Assembly (NCBI GenBank): GCA_016778825.1
Contig: JADHOU010000011.1
Location: 1-15,291 of the forward strand
DNA length: 15,291 nucleotides
Source: Candidatus Puniceispirillum sp.
GTDB lineage: Bacteria; Pseudomonadota; Alphaproteobacteria; Puniceispirillales; Puniceispirillaceae
Direction of reading: 5' to 3'
Shown here: one piece after another, positions 7,887-15,291 of the stretch
Layout of the letters: each line of letters starts with the position of its first letter
Numbering within the stretch: position 1 is the stretch's first letter
Position numbers and translations under genes: made by a program
The notes under the pieces: model-generated
Database searches by the model: none
What the model saw: only the letters and a program-made list of their open reading frames with translations
Told to the model about the DNA's origin: nothing

Positions 7887-8239
7887 TTGTTCTGTTCCCC
7901 TTCATGCCGATCGCCGCGTGATGATGGCGCCGATATCACCAGAAAGCGGATTTCTTCATCGCTCTGATTAATAATTGCATGACCGGTTTTAGGCGGGATA
8001 TGCAAGGCCATGCCAGTGTCAATCTCAACAGTCTGGCCATCAGCAAACTGCATCACCGCGCTCCCCAACAGCATGTAGAAACATTGCGCTGCTTTATTGT
8101 GATGATGATGTTTTTCGCTGCAGCCAGGTGCCAGCGTTTCTTCAATCACAAGCAAGCCTTTGGTCTCGACAAGTGGCCAGCCAACACCACCATCACCCCA
8201 ATGATAAGCAGTCTGCGTATCGCGCGATGCCGGATGCAT
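7883..8239 (-). CDS. Small single-domain cupin protein
   Basis: The 118-residue protein fits the cupin_2 domain. Motif 1 is G39-x5-H45-x-H47-x4-Q52-x6-G59, with Gln in place of the usual metal-binding Glu. Motif 2 runs from G76 with H87-x3-N91. Four consecutive His at 44-47 supply the metal site. Such proteins serve as small isomerases, dioxygenases or ligand sensors; function here is unknown. An open frame continues upstream to 8458, but I place the start at 8239: the ATG shares one base with the permease stop (TGATG), AGGGGTG lies just upstream, and the extra 73 residues lie in the antiparallel-free, highly conserved 3' part of the permease gene and do not resemble a cupin. Its position between transporter and dehydrogenases suggests a job in handling the same substrate. 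Confidence 0.85.
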   Translation of the reverse strand: MHPASRDTQTAYHWGDGGVGWPLVETKGLLVIEETLAPGCSEKHHHHNKAAQCFYMLLGSAVMQFADGQTVEIDTGMALHIPPKTGHAIINQSDEEIRFLVISAPSSRGDRHEGEQNK

Positions 8240-10332
8240 CAGGTCACCCCTGGATGCGACTCCCGGATGAAATAGCGTGCATAAATTTGCCACACCAAAA
8301 CCGGCGATGCAAAGATGAGTGAATAAAGAGCCGCAGTCGCACTTGGAGAGACCAAAAGCAAACCAGCCAATGCAAATACGACACGGCTTGGCCCATTCAT
8401 TGAAACTAGAAAATAACCTGCGACTGATGCGGAAATCATAAACACACCCAAAGCACATGTAATGGTTGTCTGGAAAAATTCGGCATAGGTGAAATAATCA
8501 TCAAGAACAATTAACATTGCCGGTGAATAGACAAACACCATTGGTACCAACAGCTTGCCAATCCCCAAGGAAAAGGCCGAAAGCCCAGTTTTGAACGGGT
8601 TTGCGCCAGCAATACCAGCCGCCGCATAGGCCGAGGCGCAAACTGGCGGTGTTATCTCAGAAATCACGCCGTAATATAAAACGAATAGATGCGCTGCAAG
8701 CGGCGGAACACCGAGCCCTGACAAGGCTGGCTGAGCCACGGTTGCCAACATCACATAAAGCGCTGTTGTTGGCAAACCCGCCCCCATTAAGATGCAAGTT
8801 ATCGCGATTAACACCAAAGAAATAAACAGCGTGATATCATCCAATGAGAAATCAATCAGCGGAATATAACTAAACCAACCTTGAACCGCTTCACCCATGC
8901 CAAGCGCACTATTGGTCACCATAAACCCTAGGCGAAAACCGAGACCAGTCGCATTCACCACGCCAACAACGATGCCAATTGCCGCACAAACCGCGCCAAC
9001 CGACAAGGCGTATTTCACACCTTGCGATGCCCCTGCCAGCAAATCGCCAACCCCGATGCGGTGGTTAGGATTGATAAAGCCAACAACCAAAATAGCGGTG
9101 ATGCCCCAAAACGCCGCCATATGCGGTGAATAGCCAGAAAATAAGACATAAATCAACACGACAAGCGGGATAGCTGTCATCCAACCTTGCTTGAGCACTG
9201 CCAAGAATTTGGGTATTTGGTCAGAACGAAGGCCTTTCAGACCTAATTTTTTAGCTTTAAAATGGACAATCGACATAACCCCAATGTAGTGCATTGCCGC
9301 AGGCACTGCTGCTGCAATCACCACTGTGGTATATGAAATTTCAAGAAATTCAGCCAAGACAAAAGCCGCGGCACCCATGATGGGCGGCGTAATTTGCCCA
9401 CCAGCACTCGCAGCAGCTTCCACGCCGCCTGCAAAATGTCCGGGATAACCGCTTTTTTTCATATTAGGAATGGTCAACGAACCAGTCGAAACGGTATTGG
9501 CAATTGACGATCCCGAGATAGTGCCAAACAAGGCTGAAGATACAACCGAAACCTTTGCCAGCCCGCCTGTATACCTGCCTGCAGCAACGGTAGCCAAGTC
9601 AACAAAGAATTGCCCAAGGCCAATGCGTTGGGCCAAAACGCCAAACAGTACAAAGTGGAACACCACTGTAGAGACAATCCACAGAGTAACTCCGTAGATA
9701 CCAAGATCAGGGAAATACATGTTATTTACAAAAAGTGACCAGCTCAGACCAGGATGCTTCATGATTTGAATGGGAATTGATTGCCCAAATATCGCGTACG
9801 CAGTAAATAACAGAATAATGATCGGAACAATTATACCAATTGTACGACGGACCGCCTCTAACAGCACAAAAATCAAAACTGTTCCAAAAAACACGTCAAT
9901 TGGCAGGGGAACACCCATGCGCAACACTTGTTCAGGCACGACTAAGCTCAACCCCAAAAAATTGAACTCAAACCCATACCAGCTAAAGCCGACATAAAGC
10001 GATGCTGTTACGCCAGCAATCATTAACAGCCAGTCATAGATCGGCACCCCAGCAAAACTCCACCAGGGCTGTGCATCTAGTGGACTTGATTGGGTTCGTT
10101 TGAATGCAGGAAACGAGATAAAAATTAAAATAAGAACGCCGGACATATGAGCACCCATATGCCAATAGTCAACCGGTACGCCAATGCCAGAGGTAATGTA
10201 ATGGTAAAGAGCAAAAATTATGCTAAATGAAAAAACAAATTTTGATAGCCAAGCACTTATTGGCCGCGTTGAAAGAGAGTCATCGTACTTGCTCTCAAGC
10301 GATAAGGCGCGCTCAAGACTGAATCTTTCCAT
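8239..10332 (-). CDS. TRAP transporter fused permease (small plus large membrane subunits)
   Basis: The 697-residue integral membrane protein is a fused DctQ-DctM type permease (TRAP 4TM/12TM). Residues about 1-140 hold the small-subunit-like helices. The remainder is DctM-like, with the hallmark GTISGSSIANTVSTG segment at about 270-284 and ASAGGQITPPIMGAAAF at about 309-323. TRAP permeases import substrates with the sodium gradient, using a periplasmic binding protein; fused permeases pair with TAXI-type binding proteins, as here. The ATG at 10332 has GGGGAAG about 8 nt upstream. The last codon overlaps the cupin start. Substrate class cannot be read from the sequence; known TAXI systems include dicarboxylate and amino-acid importers. 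Confidence 0.93.
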   Translation of the reverse strand: MERFSLERALSLESKYDDSLSTRPISAWLSKFVFSFSIIFALYHYITSGIGVPVDYWHMGAHMSGVLILIFISFPAFKRTQSSPLDAQPWWSFAGVPIYDWLLMIAGVTASLYVGFSWYGFEFNFLGLSLVVPEQVLRMGVPLPIDVFFGTVLIFVLLEAVRRTIGIIVPIIILLFTAYAIFGQSIPIQIMKHPGLSWSLFVNNMYFPDLGIYGVTLWIVSTVVFHFVLFGVLAQRIGLGQFFVDLATVAAGRYTGGLAKVSVVSSALFGTISGSSIANTVSTGSLTIPNMKKSGYPGHFAGGVEAAASAGGQITPPIMGAAAFVLAEFLEISYTTVVIAAAVPAAMHYIGVMSIVHFKAKKLGLKGLRSDQIPKFLAVLKQGWMTAIPLVVLIYVLFSGYSPHMAAFWGITAILVVGFINPNHRIGVGDLLAGASQGVKYALSVGAVCAAIGIVVGVVNATGLGFRLGFMVTNSALGMGEAVQGWFSYIPLIDFSLDDITLFISLVLIAITCILMGAGLPTTALYVMLATVAQPALSGLGVPPLAAHLFVLYYGVISEITPPVCASAYAAAGIAGANPFKTGLSAFSLGIGKLLVPMVFVYSPAMLIVLDDYFTYAEFFQTTITCALGVFMISASVAGYFLVSMNGPSRVVFALAGLLLVSPSATAALYSLIFASPVLVWQIYARYFIRESHPGVT

Positions 10333-10377
10333 GACTTACTTCCCCTGATTGAGCTGCGGTTTTCAATAAATGTATCT

Positions 10378-10404
10378 GTTAGGGCGGCACACGACCGCCC
10401 TAAC
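10378..10404 (-). promoter_or_regulatory. Perfect stem-loop between binding-protein and permease genes
   Basis: GTTAGGGCGG (10378-10387) and CCGCCCTAAC (10395-10404) pair perfectly over 10 bp around a 7-nt loop. It begins 14 nt after the binding-protein stop and lies in the only sizeable gap (10333-10417) of the operon. No U-run follows on the minus strand, so it is more likely an mRNA-stabilising or partial-attenuation element that raises binding-protein levels over permease levels than a full terminator. That is a known arrangement in ABC and TRAP operons. Confidence 0.7.
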
Positions 10405-10417
10405 AAAGAATGTGAAA

Positions 10418-11410
10418 TTACATTAAGCCAGCTTCTTTATAGAAACGCTCGGCGCCAGGATGTAATGGAATCAACACGCCTTTCAAAGCTGTTGACGGTT
10501 GAATAGCCTTGCCCTTCGGATGGCCTTTATCAAGCAGATTACGAGTGTTCTTGTTCCACAATGCTTTTGTTATGTCATAGATAAGGTCGGCAGGCTGATC
10601 AATTGATGTTATCAACTGGCCATTCACCGCTACAGTACTAACGTTATAGCCAATATTTTCATAGACGCCCGCTTCAATGACGTCTTCGACATAGTAAGGG
10701 ATGATCTTATTGATGGCCTTTTGCTCATCAGCTGAAAAGCTGTAAAGATCAAAGCCTTTGGTTGAACCAAGCTGGATCAAAGATGAGAGCGGTGTACCAG
10801 CAGCATAGAAGAATGCATCAATCTGGCCATCAGCAAGACGCTGTGCGCTTTGCCCAACATTCAACTCATATTCATCGGCTTTAATGTCATAATGCTTAAG
10901 GATCATACGAACAGATACCTGCGTTCCAGAGCCCGCGGCAGCCACCCCAACCTTCATACCATTAAGATCTTTAAGGCTGTTCAGCTTTGTTCCCTTTTTC
11001 AACACCAAGTGCATGCTCTCTGGATAGAGATTTGCAATGACGCGGATCTTGTCTTTTTTATTGTTCACAAACTTGCCTTCGCCCTTATAGCTTTGAACTA
11101 CAGTTTGCGCCCCCGCTAGACCGGCATCAAGCGAGCCTGCCTGAATGGCGTTGGCGTTGAAGACTGATGCAGTTGTTGAAACAGCAATCGCGACCAGACC
11201 AGGAACACCGCAGCTGCCGCCTTTGTCACAAGGACGCGAGCCTGGCGGGTTTGAAATTGCGTTCGCAATCAAACCACCAATCGGGTAATAAGTGCCACCA
11301 GTTCCACCGGTGCCAATACGAAAAAATTTCATGTCTTGCGCCTGAGCTACACTGCCCATTGCAAGCAATGAAACCAAAGCTGTTGCAAATAGCTTGCTTA
11401 AATATTTCAT
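10418..11410 (-). CDS. TAXI-family TRAP transporter periplasmic binding protein
   Basis: The 330-residue secreted protein has a signal peptide: Lys-rich start, hydrophobic core to about residue 18, and an AQA cleavage site after residue 24. The mature part begins with the TAXI signature GTGGTGGTYYPIGG at 33-46. Cys61 and Cys67 may form a disulfide in the periplasm. The protein captures the substrate and delivers it to the fused permease encoded next. I chose ATG 11410 because GGAGGAA lies immediately upstream (11414-11420) and this start gives a correct signal peptide; a longer frame reaches 11458 without support. It is the first gene of the operon and probably the most highly expressed. TAXI proteins bind compounds such as glutamate or other carboxylates, but the ligand here is unknown. 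Confidence 0.92.
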   Translation of the reverse strand: MKYLSKLFATALVSLLAMGSVAQAQDMKFFRIGTGGTGGTYYPIGGLIANAISNPPGSRPCDKGGSCGVPGLVAIAVSTTASVFNANAIQAGSLDAGLAGAQTVVQSYKGEGKFVNNKKDKIRVIANLYPESMHLVLKKGTKLNSLKDLNGMKVGVAAAGSGTQVSVRMILKHYDIKADEYELNVGQSAQRLADGQIDAFFYAAGTPLSSLIQLGSTKGFDLYSFSADEQKAINKIIPYYVEDVIEAGVYENIGYNVSTVAVNGQLITSIDQPADLIYDITKALWNKNTRNLLDKGHPKGKAIQPSTALKGVLIPLHPGAERFYKEAGLM

Positions 11411-11576
11411 GGGTTCCTCCACTATAGTTACGTCAATCAGTAAAGCATTTGCGGCCAAGTGCTTTTACAGCCTTTTTTCAGCCAAACGCTTCGCCAAACA
11501 AATAAAGGAAATGGCCTGAACCCAAATGATCCATATCTAGATCCGACATTTCTCTATTTGCCAAATTTTCAGCATC

Positions 11577-11600
11577 ATTCAACATGACACTGGTTTGAAT
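11577..11600. promoter_or_regulatory. Dyad ATTCAA-N12-TTGAAT
   Basis: Perfect 6-bp arms ATTCAA (11577-11582) and TTGAAT (11595-11600) lie between the operon and the LysR gene. On the operon strand it sits downstream of the candidate -10 at 11632-11637, so it could be a repressing site or part of the leader. The assignment to LysR is inference. Confidence 0.3.
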
Positions 11601-11630
11601 AACCTTAGAGCGAGATTTTCCATTACAACT

Positions 11631-11650
11631 AATTATAAATTATTCTAATT
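11631..11650. promoter_or_regulatory. Dyad AATTA-N10-TAATT overlapping the candidate operon -10
   Basis: Perfect 5-bp arms (11631-11635, 11646-11650). The minus strand reads TATAAT at 11637-11632, a consensus -10 facing the operon. The -35 position 17 bp upstream (TTATTT, 11660-11655) is poor, which is typical of promoters that need a LysR-type activator. If correct, transcription would start near 11625 and leave a leader of about 215 nt. Confidence 0.4.
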
Positions 11651-11651
11651 T

Positions 11652-11668
11652 CATAAATAATTCTTATG
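11652..11668. promoter_or_regulatory. LysR-type regulator box (T-N11-A dyad)
   Basis: The 17-bp dyad CATAA-N7-TTATG contains the T-N11-A pattern (T11654, A11666) that LysR-type proteins recognise. It lies 41 bp upstream of the LysR ATG and just upstream of, and overlapping, the candidate -35 of the operon. This suits both autoregulation and activation of the divergent operon. Confidence 0.5.
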
Positions 11669-11671
11669 GGT

Positions 11672-11683
11672 TATCATATGATA
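11672..11683. promoter_or_regulatory. Perfect 12-bp palindrome upstream of the LysR gene
   Basis: TATCATATGATA is a perfect palindrome. T11671 and A11683 also fit T-N11-A spacing. Its centre is about 17-18 bp from the centre of the LysR box at 11652-11668. It overlaps TATAAA (11682-11687), a possible -10 of the LysR gene, so binding here could repress LysR expression. Confidence 0.4.
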
Positions 11684-11708
11684 TAAAATAAAAAACAAAG
11701 GGCTCCAG

Positions 11709-12653
11709 ATGATTAGTTTATGGCAGATGACCGTCATTCGCGAAATTATGAAGACCGGTTCAATTTCTGCCGCGGCGCGGCAATTAGGGCGAACCCAACC
11801 GGCTCTAAGCGCAACCGTCAAAGAGCTTGAAAGAAACATGAATTACCAATTATTTGAGCGTCAGAAGGGTCGTTTAATTCCCGTTCCTGAAGCTTTTTTT
11901 CTACTCGACAGAGCCAATGAAATTCTGGAGCAGGTTGACGATCTTAATCAATTATTAAAATCAGGTGGTGAGGCAACTCCAACAAAAATAAATGTCAGTT
12001 CGATGCCAGTTTTTGGGGATCATTTCTTGCCAAGCATCATTGCCGACTTCTCAAAAAAACACCCAAAGGCCAATTTTCAAGTTGCGGTTCAAGGATCGCC
12101 TGAAGTCATTTCCAGCATGGAAACACAGCGATTTGATGTTGGCCTCGCCGAGCGCGGCAAAGAAAATGATTTAATTCACTGTCGGCGCTTTGACGTTGAT
12201 TGCGTTTGCGCCTTACCAAAGGGGGATCCGCTTTTGGCAAAATCGGTGATCGAGCCGACAGATTTGGCAGGCCGCCCCTGCGCCAGCTTTTTGCCCGAAC
12301 ATCACATTGCCAAGGCACTTAAGGCAGCTTTTGATAAAGCTGGTGTCGATTTTGATCCAAAATTCCAGATGCAGAATGGCGCTGCCCAATATGAAATTAT
12401 CGGATCAGGCGCGGGCTTTGGCGTTTTTAGCCCGTTAAATGCATGGATTCACCGCCGTCTTTGGTCGAATAATAGCGATATTGTCTTTCGCCAATTTGTA
12501 CCAAAGATCACCTATCAATTTTCGATCATCACGCCAAAGCGCCGCCCGTTATCACGTGCAGCAATGGCCTTTGCGGGCGCACTTGAAGCAGCCGTTATAC
12601 AGATGCTTAATGAAGCACAAGACCATATTAATGACGCCCCTATTCGGGGATAA
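11709..12653 (+). CDS. LysR-type transcriptional regulator
   Basis: The 314-residue protein has an N-terminal winged helix-turn-helix: residues 1-60, with GSISAAARQLGRTQPALS at 17-34 and recognition helix about 30-41. A linker helix follows, then a C-terminal effector-binding domain of periplasmic-binding-protein type from about residue 93. LysR proteins act as tetramers and usually control a divergent operon in response to a pathway metabolite; here that is the TAXI-TRAP/dehydrogenase operon. The ATG at 11709 is preceded by only a weak AAAGGG site, consistent with low expression. It is convergent with the photolyase gene, 20 bp between stop codons, with no terminator hairpin seen. Confidence 0.93.
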   Translation: MISLWQMTVIREIMKTGSISAAARQLGRTQPALSATVKELERNMNYQLFERQKGRLIPVPEAFFLLDRANEILEQVDDLNQLLKSGGEATPTKINVSSMPVFGDHFLPSIIADFSKKHPKANFQVAVQGSPEVISSMETQRFDVGLAERGKENDLIHCRRFDVDCVCALPKGDPLLAKSVIEPTDLAGRPCASFLPEHHIAKALKAAFDKAGVDFDPKFQMQNGAAQYEIIGSGAGFGVFSPLNAWIHRRLWSNNSDIVFRQFVPKITYQFSIITPKRRPLSRAAMAFAGALEAAVIQMLNEAQDHINDAPIRG

Positions 12654-12673
12654 TGATATAATCAATGCGGCGG

Positions 12674-14251
12674 TTAAATCAGGCGGGGTTGTGCGTCATT
12701 GAATTTGCGGCGCGGTCTATTTGGAGCCGGTTTACGGCTTCCTAATTTTTGATAGACCAAACGTGCCATTGCCTTGAATTGATCGCTTCTCCGGACGGCA
12801 TAGATGCGTTCACGTGCTTTGCGCATGGCCGCTGCATTCTCGACAATGGGCAATGGATAATCACGCCCAATGACCCAGCCAGTCGCCGCAGCCTCAACCG
12901 GCGGCATGGCCTGCGGCTGGTGAATCCATTGTGATGGCAAATGCGCCAGCTCAGGCACCCAGCGGCGGATGAATTGCCCATCAGGATCATGATCAATTGA
13001 TTGTTTGACCGGATTATAAATGCGGATTGTATTGATACCCGTCACCCCCGATTGCATCTGGAATTGGCTATAATGAATACCAGCTTCATAATCGGTAAAT
13101 AATTGTGCCAGATAGGGCGCGGTTAGCCTCCAATCTAGCCATAGATGATAGCTGGCAAAGCTGACCAGCATCGCCCGCATCCGAAAAGTGATCCAACCTT
13201 GATGGATCAGCGACCGCATACAGGCATCAATCATCGGATAGCCGGTTTGCCCCGCTTTCCATGCAGCCAGATAGGACGCTTTACGACTAGCATCTTCATC
13301 CGTATCATCACGAACCTTTTCATAAAGTGGGTGCATCGCCGCCCATTCAATATCTGGCTGGTCTTCAAGCTTTTGCATGAAATGACAGCGCCAAGCCAGC
13401 CGTGACATCACCGCACGGCAACCACGGCGTTTGGCTGGTGTGATATTATTCTCTGGATTGCCCAGATAATTGCGAATGCTGGCCTCAACTTCACGCGATG
13501 ACACCGTTCCCCATGCCAGATGTGGCGATAATCGCATTGATGTATCCGGCCCTTGTGATGGCGAGGCAAGGTTCTTGATATAGAATTGACTTCGGTCTTG
13601 CAGAAATGAGGTAAGCAAGGCAATGGCCGCTTTGCGCCCACCAGTTTGCACATGCGGCTGACAGGCGGTTTTTCCACTTGCAAACAATTGGTCAAGAGCT
13701 GCCTCAAAAAGTGGGTCATGTTTTTGCGGGATCGCCTCACTTTGCAGCAAGGGCAAAGCTGGCAGGCTGGCAGGGCGTGGAATCCGGCTTGCCTGCATGC
13801 GTTGATCGCGGATCGCCGCCCAATCATTACGGTTTTTCAACCGGCGAACAATGCCATTTGCCGGTGATTCTCGAAATGGTATTTTCGCCTGCTGGCAATA
13901 GGCATGCACTTTTCGGTCACGTGCATAGGTCCATGCATCGCCGGTTTCTTCATGCGCATAAATCGCCTGAATTTCCAAATGGTGCGACAGCTCATCCAAC
14001 ACATCTATCATCTCGCCAATGCGTAAAATCAACCGCTGCCCGAGCGCTGCAAGGTTGGCATTCAGCTCGTGAAGACAGTCATTCACAAAACACCAATGCC
14101 GCCGTGATGAAGTTGGCAGTCGCCAATAATCCGGCTCGACAACAAAAAGCGGCAAAACAAAATCGGCATCATGCGCCGCATTAACCAGCGGCGCATGGTC
14201 AAACACACGGAGGTCACGTTTGAACCAGACAATGATCACTTTGGGCTGCAT
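12674..14251 (-). CDS. Cryptochrome/photolyase-family flavoprotein (predicted deoxyribodipyrimidine photolyase)
   Basis: The 525-residue protein starts with [15 protein letters not shown] at 8-22, the antenna-binding N-terminal photolyase domain. The FAD domain includes LAWRCHF at 286-292, [13 protein letters not shown] at 334-346 and RIYNPVKQ to FIRRWVPEL at 410-435. It would bind FAD and repair UV pyrimidine dimers with blue light, or act as a photoreceptor. Trp287, Trp331 and Trp374 align with E. coli Trp277, 316 and 359. The segment equivalent to NNGGWQW reads GIHYSQFQM at 391-399, so the FAD-proximal Trp382 and the flavin-facing Asn378 equivalents appear to be Ser395 and Gly391. I recall other bacterial family members with this QMQ(S/A)G-type segment, so it looks like a subgroup rather than damage. 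The C-terminal 50 residues are basic. It is not the iron-sulfur (FeS-BCP) type. No functional link to the operon is apparent. Confidence 0.88.
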   Translation of the reverse strand: MQPKVIIVWFKRDLRVFDHAPLVNAAHDADFVLPLFVVEPDYWRLPTSSRRHWCFVNDCLHELNANLAALGQRLILRIGEMIDVLDELSHHLEIQAIYAHEETGDAWTYARDRKVHAYCQQAKIPFRESPANGIVRRLKNRNDWAAIRDQRMQASRIPRPASLPALPLLQSEAIPQKHDPLFEAALDQLFASGKTACQPHVQTGGRKAAIALLTSFLQDRSQFYIKNLASPSQGPDTSMRLSPHLAWGTVSSREVEASIRNYLGNPENNITPAKRRGCRAVMSRLAWRCHFMQKLEDQPDIEWAAMHPLYEKVRDDTDEDASRKASYLAAWKAGQTGYPMIDACMRSLIHQGWITFRMRAMLVSFASYHLWLDWRLTAPYLAQLFTDYEAGIHYSQFQMQSGVTGINTIRIYNPVKQSIDHDPDGQFIRRWVPELAHLPSQWIHQPQAMPPVEAAATGWVIGRDYPLPIVENAAAMRKARERIYAVRRSDQFKAMARLVYQKLGSRKPAPNRPRRKFNDAQPRLI

Positions 14252-14411
14252 GGCCGGATATTAACACTAACGCATAAAAACTTTCAATTGATCTGGTATT
14301 GCCACCCCAAAGATTGTGTCAGCTTGTCCGATCACCCAATCAAATTCGCCTTTACCTTCTAGTTTTCTGTGGTTAAATCTTTTTCACCTTCCGTTTTGAA
14401 AGCAATCTGTC
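14252..14411. other. Divergent intergenic region between photolyase and PLP-enzyme genes
   Basis: These 160 bp must hold the promoters of both divergent genes. I see no strong -35/-10 pair, no clear dyad and no good ribosome-binding site before the ATG at 14412; a weak GAAAG lies about 10 nt upstream. Confidence 0.4.
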
Positions 14412-15291
14412 ATGACCAAAATTTCTGCTGATCTTCTTGAAAATATTCGCGGCCAATTTGCCCAGATTGATAGCTGTCCAGTTCAAGGGCCACGCGTTTT
14501 CTTTGAAAATGCAGGCGGCGCCCTGACGCTTAGCAAGATCGTTGACACATCGGCAAAATATGCGGCAATCCCCGATAATCAGGGCCGTGACAATCCAGGC
14601 TCGCATGAGCTGGTTCGCGTCATCGACAAGGCCAAACAAGATTTGCGCGCTTTTATGAATGCGCCAAAGGGGCAGTTTTTTGTTGGCGAAAGCGGTACTG
14701 AACTGATTTTCCGACTGGTTATGAATGCCTGTCTTGGCACGGCAAAAGACGGGGTTGTACTTGGCTCGACAATCGAACATCCTGCAACCAGAAGCGCATG
14801 TGCGCGCTGGGCACCGATTGGTGGCAAGAAACATGTTCTGATCACGCATGATGATGCCAAAGGGCTTGTCACAGCTGATGCCTATGCAAGCCATATTTCA
14901 AAAGACACACGCGTTGCCACGATTTTGCACACATCACCTGTCACCGGCATGGGCATGGATGTGGCCGTCATTGCCAAAACAATCCGCGCGGTTAGCCCTG
15001 ATTGTTTTATCATTGTTGACGGTATCCAGCATGCCGCCCACGGGCAGATTGATATCAGCGCCTATGATGTCGATGGCTATGTCATTTCGCCCTATAAAAT
15101 GTTTTCGCGGCATGGCTATGGCCTTGCGTGGATTTCTGACCGTATGGCCGCGCTGCCGCATGACAGCCTTGTTGATGGGCCAGCCGAAAATTGGGAACTT
15201 GGCACGCGCGATACCGGTGCCTATGCCACCATGTCTGATGTTGTTGACTATATTGAATGGCTTGGCAGTCAGGTATGTGACAGCGATAATC
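14412..15291 (+). CDS. Class V aminotransferase / cysteine-desulfurase-like PLP enzyme, 3' end cut by window
   Basis: The frame opens at ATG 14412 and runs off the right edge after 293 complete codons; full members are about 400 residues. Residues include FFENAGGAL near 31-39, the cofactor-binding VDGIQHAAHG with Asp203 (pairs with the pyridine nitrogen), and the likely Schiff-base lysine Lys229 in SPYKMF. A later GTRDTGAY segment is also typical. Members include cysteine desulfurases, isopenicillin-N-epimerase-like enzymes and a group of uncharacterised proteins. The SPYK context is normal for the class; the catalytic loop Cys of desulfurases would lie beyond the edge, so the reaction cannot be decided. 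The gene is divergent from the photolyase. Confidence 0.85.
   Translation, partial: MTKISADLLENIRGQFAQIDSCPVQGPRVFFENAGGALTLSKIVDTSAKYAAIPDNQGRDNPGSHELVRVIDKAKQDLRAFMNAPKGQFFVGESGTELIFRLVMNACLGTAKDGVVLGSTIEHPATRSACARWAPIGGKKHVLITHDDAKGLVTADAYASHISKDTRVATILHTSPVTGMGMDVAVIAKTIRAVSPDCFIIVDGIQHAAHGQIDISAYDVDGYVISPYKMFSRHGYGLAWISDRMAALPHDSLVDGPAENWELGTRDTGAYATMSDVVDYIEWLGSQVCDSDN

Noticed and set aside
8240..8458. N-terminal extension of the cupin frame up to an ATG at 8458
   Set aside because: It lies entirely inside the permease gene, reads as Cys/Phe-rich non-conserved sequence, and a well-placed ribosome-binding site precedes the ATG at 8239.
11421..11426. Possible minus-strand -10 (TATAGT) close to the binding-protein gene
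   Set aside because: It would start transcription within the ribosome-binding site of the gene and has no acceptable -35.
11411..11458. Longer binding-protein start at 11458
   Set aside because: It would place 16 extra residues before a clear signal peptide; the ATG at 11410 has a near-perfect GGAGGAA site.
14373..14894. Minus-strand open frame of 173 codons opposite the PLP-enzyme gene
   Set aside because: It is antisense to a clearly conserved class V aminotransferase, is Cys-rich and lacks recognisable motifs, so it is a shadow frame.

Overview
The window reads as a gene-dense piece of a Gram-negative, probably alphaproteobacterial chromosome of intermediate GC. The support is a TAXI-type TRAP transporter, several oxidative amine/amino-acid flavoproteins, tight ATGA-type gene junctions and the style of the proteins. 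A marine SAR116-like or Rhodospirillales-like source would fit, but that is an inference from protein flavour, not a measured placement. I saw no rRNA, tRNA, CRISPR array, insertion sequence or prophage gene, and every full-length gene is intact.

Layout. (1) 145-1149 (-) is a divergent agmatinase/arginase-fold protein. It is transcribed away from 1345-2655 (+), an OrdL/PuuB-type FAD amine oxidase. The 195 bp between them holds three inverted repeats. (2) 2698-11410 (-) is one long operon. In transcription order it encodes a TAXI-family periplasmic binding protein, a fused 4TM/12TM TRAP permease, a small cupin, a DadA-like D-amino-acid dehydrogenase, a DAO-family flavoprotein (beta-1), a small [2Fe-2S] subunit (gamma), an FAD/NAD(P)-fold subunit with a BFD-like [2Fe-2S] C-terminus (alpha), and a second DAO/SoxB-type flavoprotein (beta-2). 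Genes from the permease on overlap by 1-13 bp or are 3 bp apart; the only real gap, 85 bp between binding protein and permease, carries a perfect 10-bp stem-loop. (3) 11709-12653 (+) is a LysR-type regulator, divergent from the operon. The AT-rich region between them has four dyads, one a good LTTR box (T-N11-A). (4) 12674-14251 (-) is a cryptochrome/photolyase-family protein. (5) 14412 to the right edge (+) is a class V aminotransferase / cysteine-desulfurase-like PLP enzyme cut by the window end.

How it may work together (inference): the TAXI-TRAP system imports a small carboxylated amine. DadA and an alpha/beta/gamma dehydrogenase related to opine oxidase, D-hydroxyproline dehydrogenase and HcnABC then oxidise its C-N bond and pass electrons to the respiratory chain. 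LysR probably switches the operon on in response to the substrate. The most unusual point is the beta-gamma-alpha-beta arrangement: two candidate catalytic subunits flank one shared electron-transfer pair. With a ureohydrolase next door, an arginine-derived opine or other guanidino/N-alkyl amino acid is an attractive but unproven substrate.
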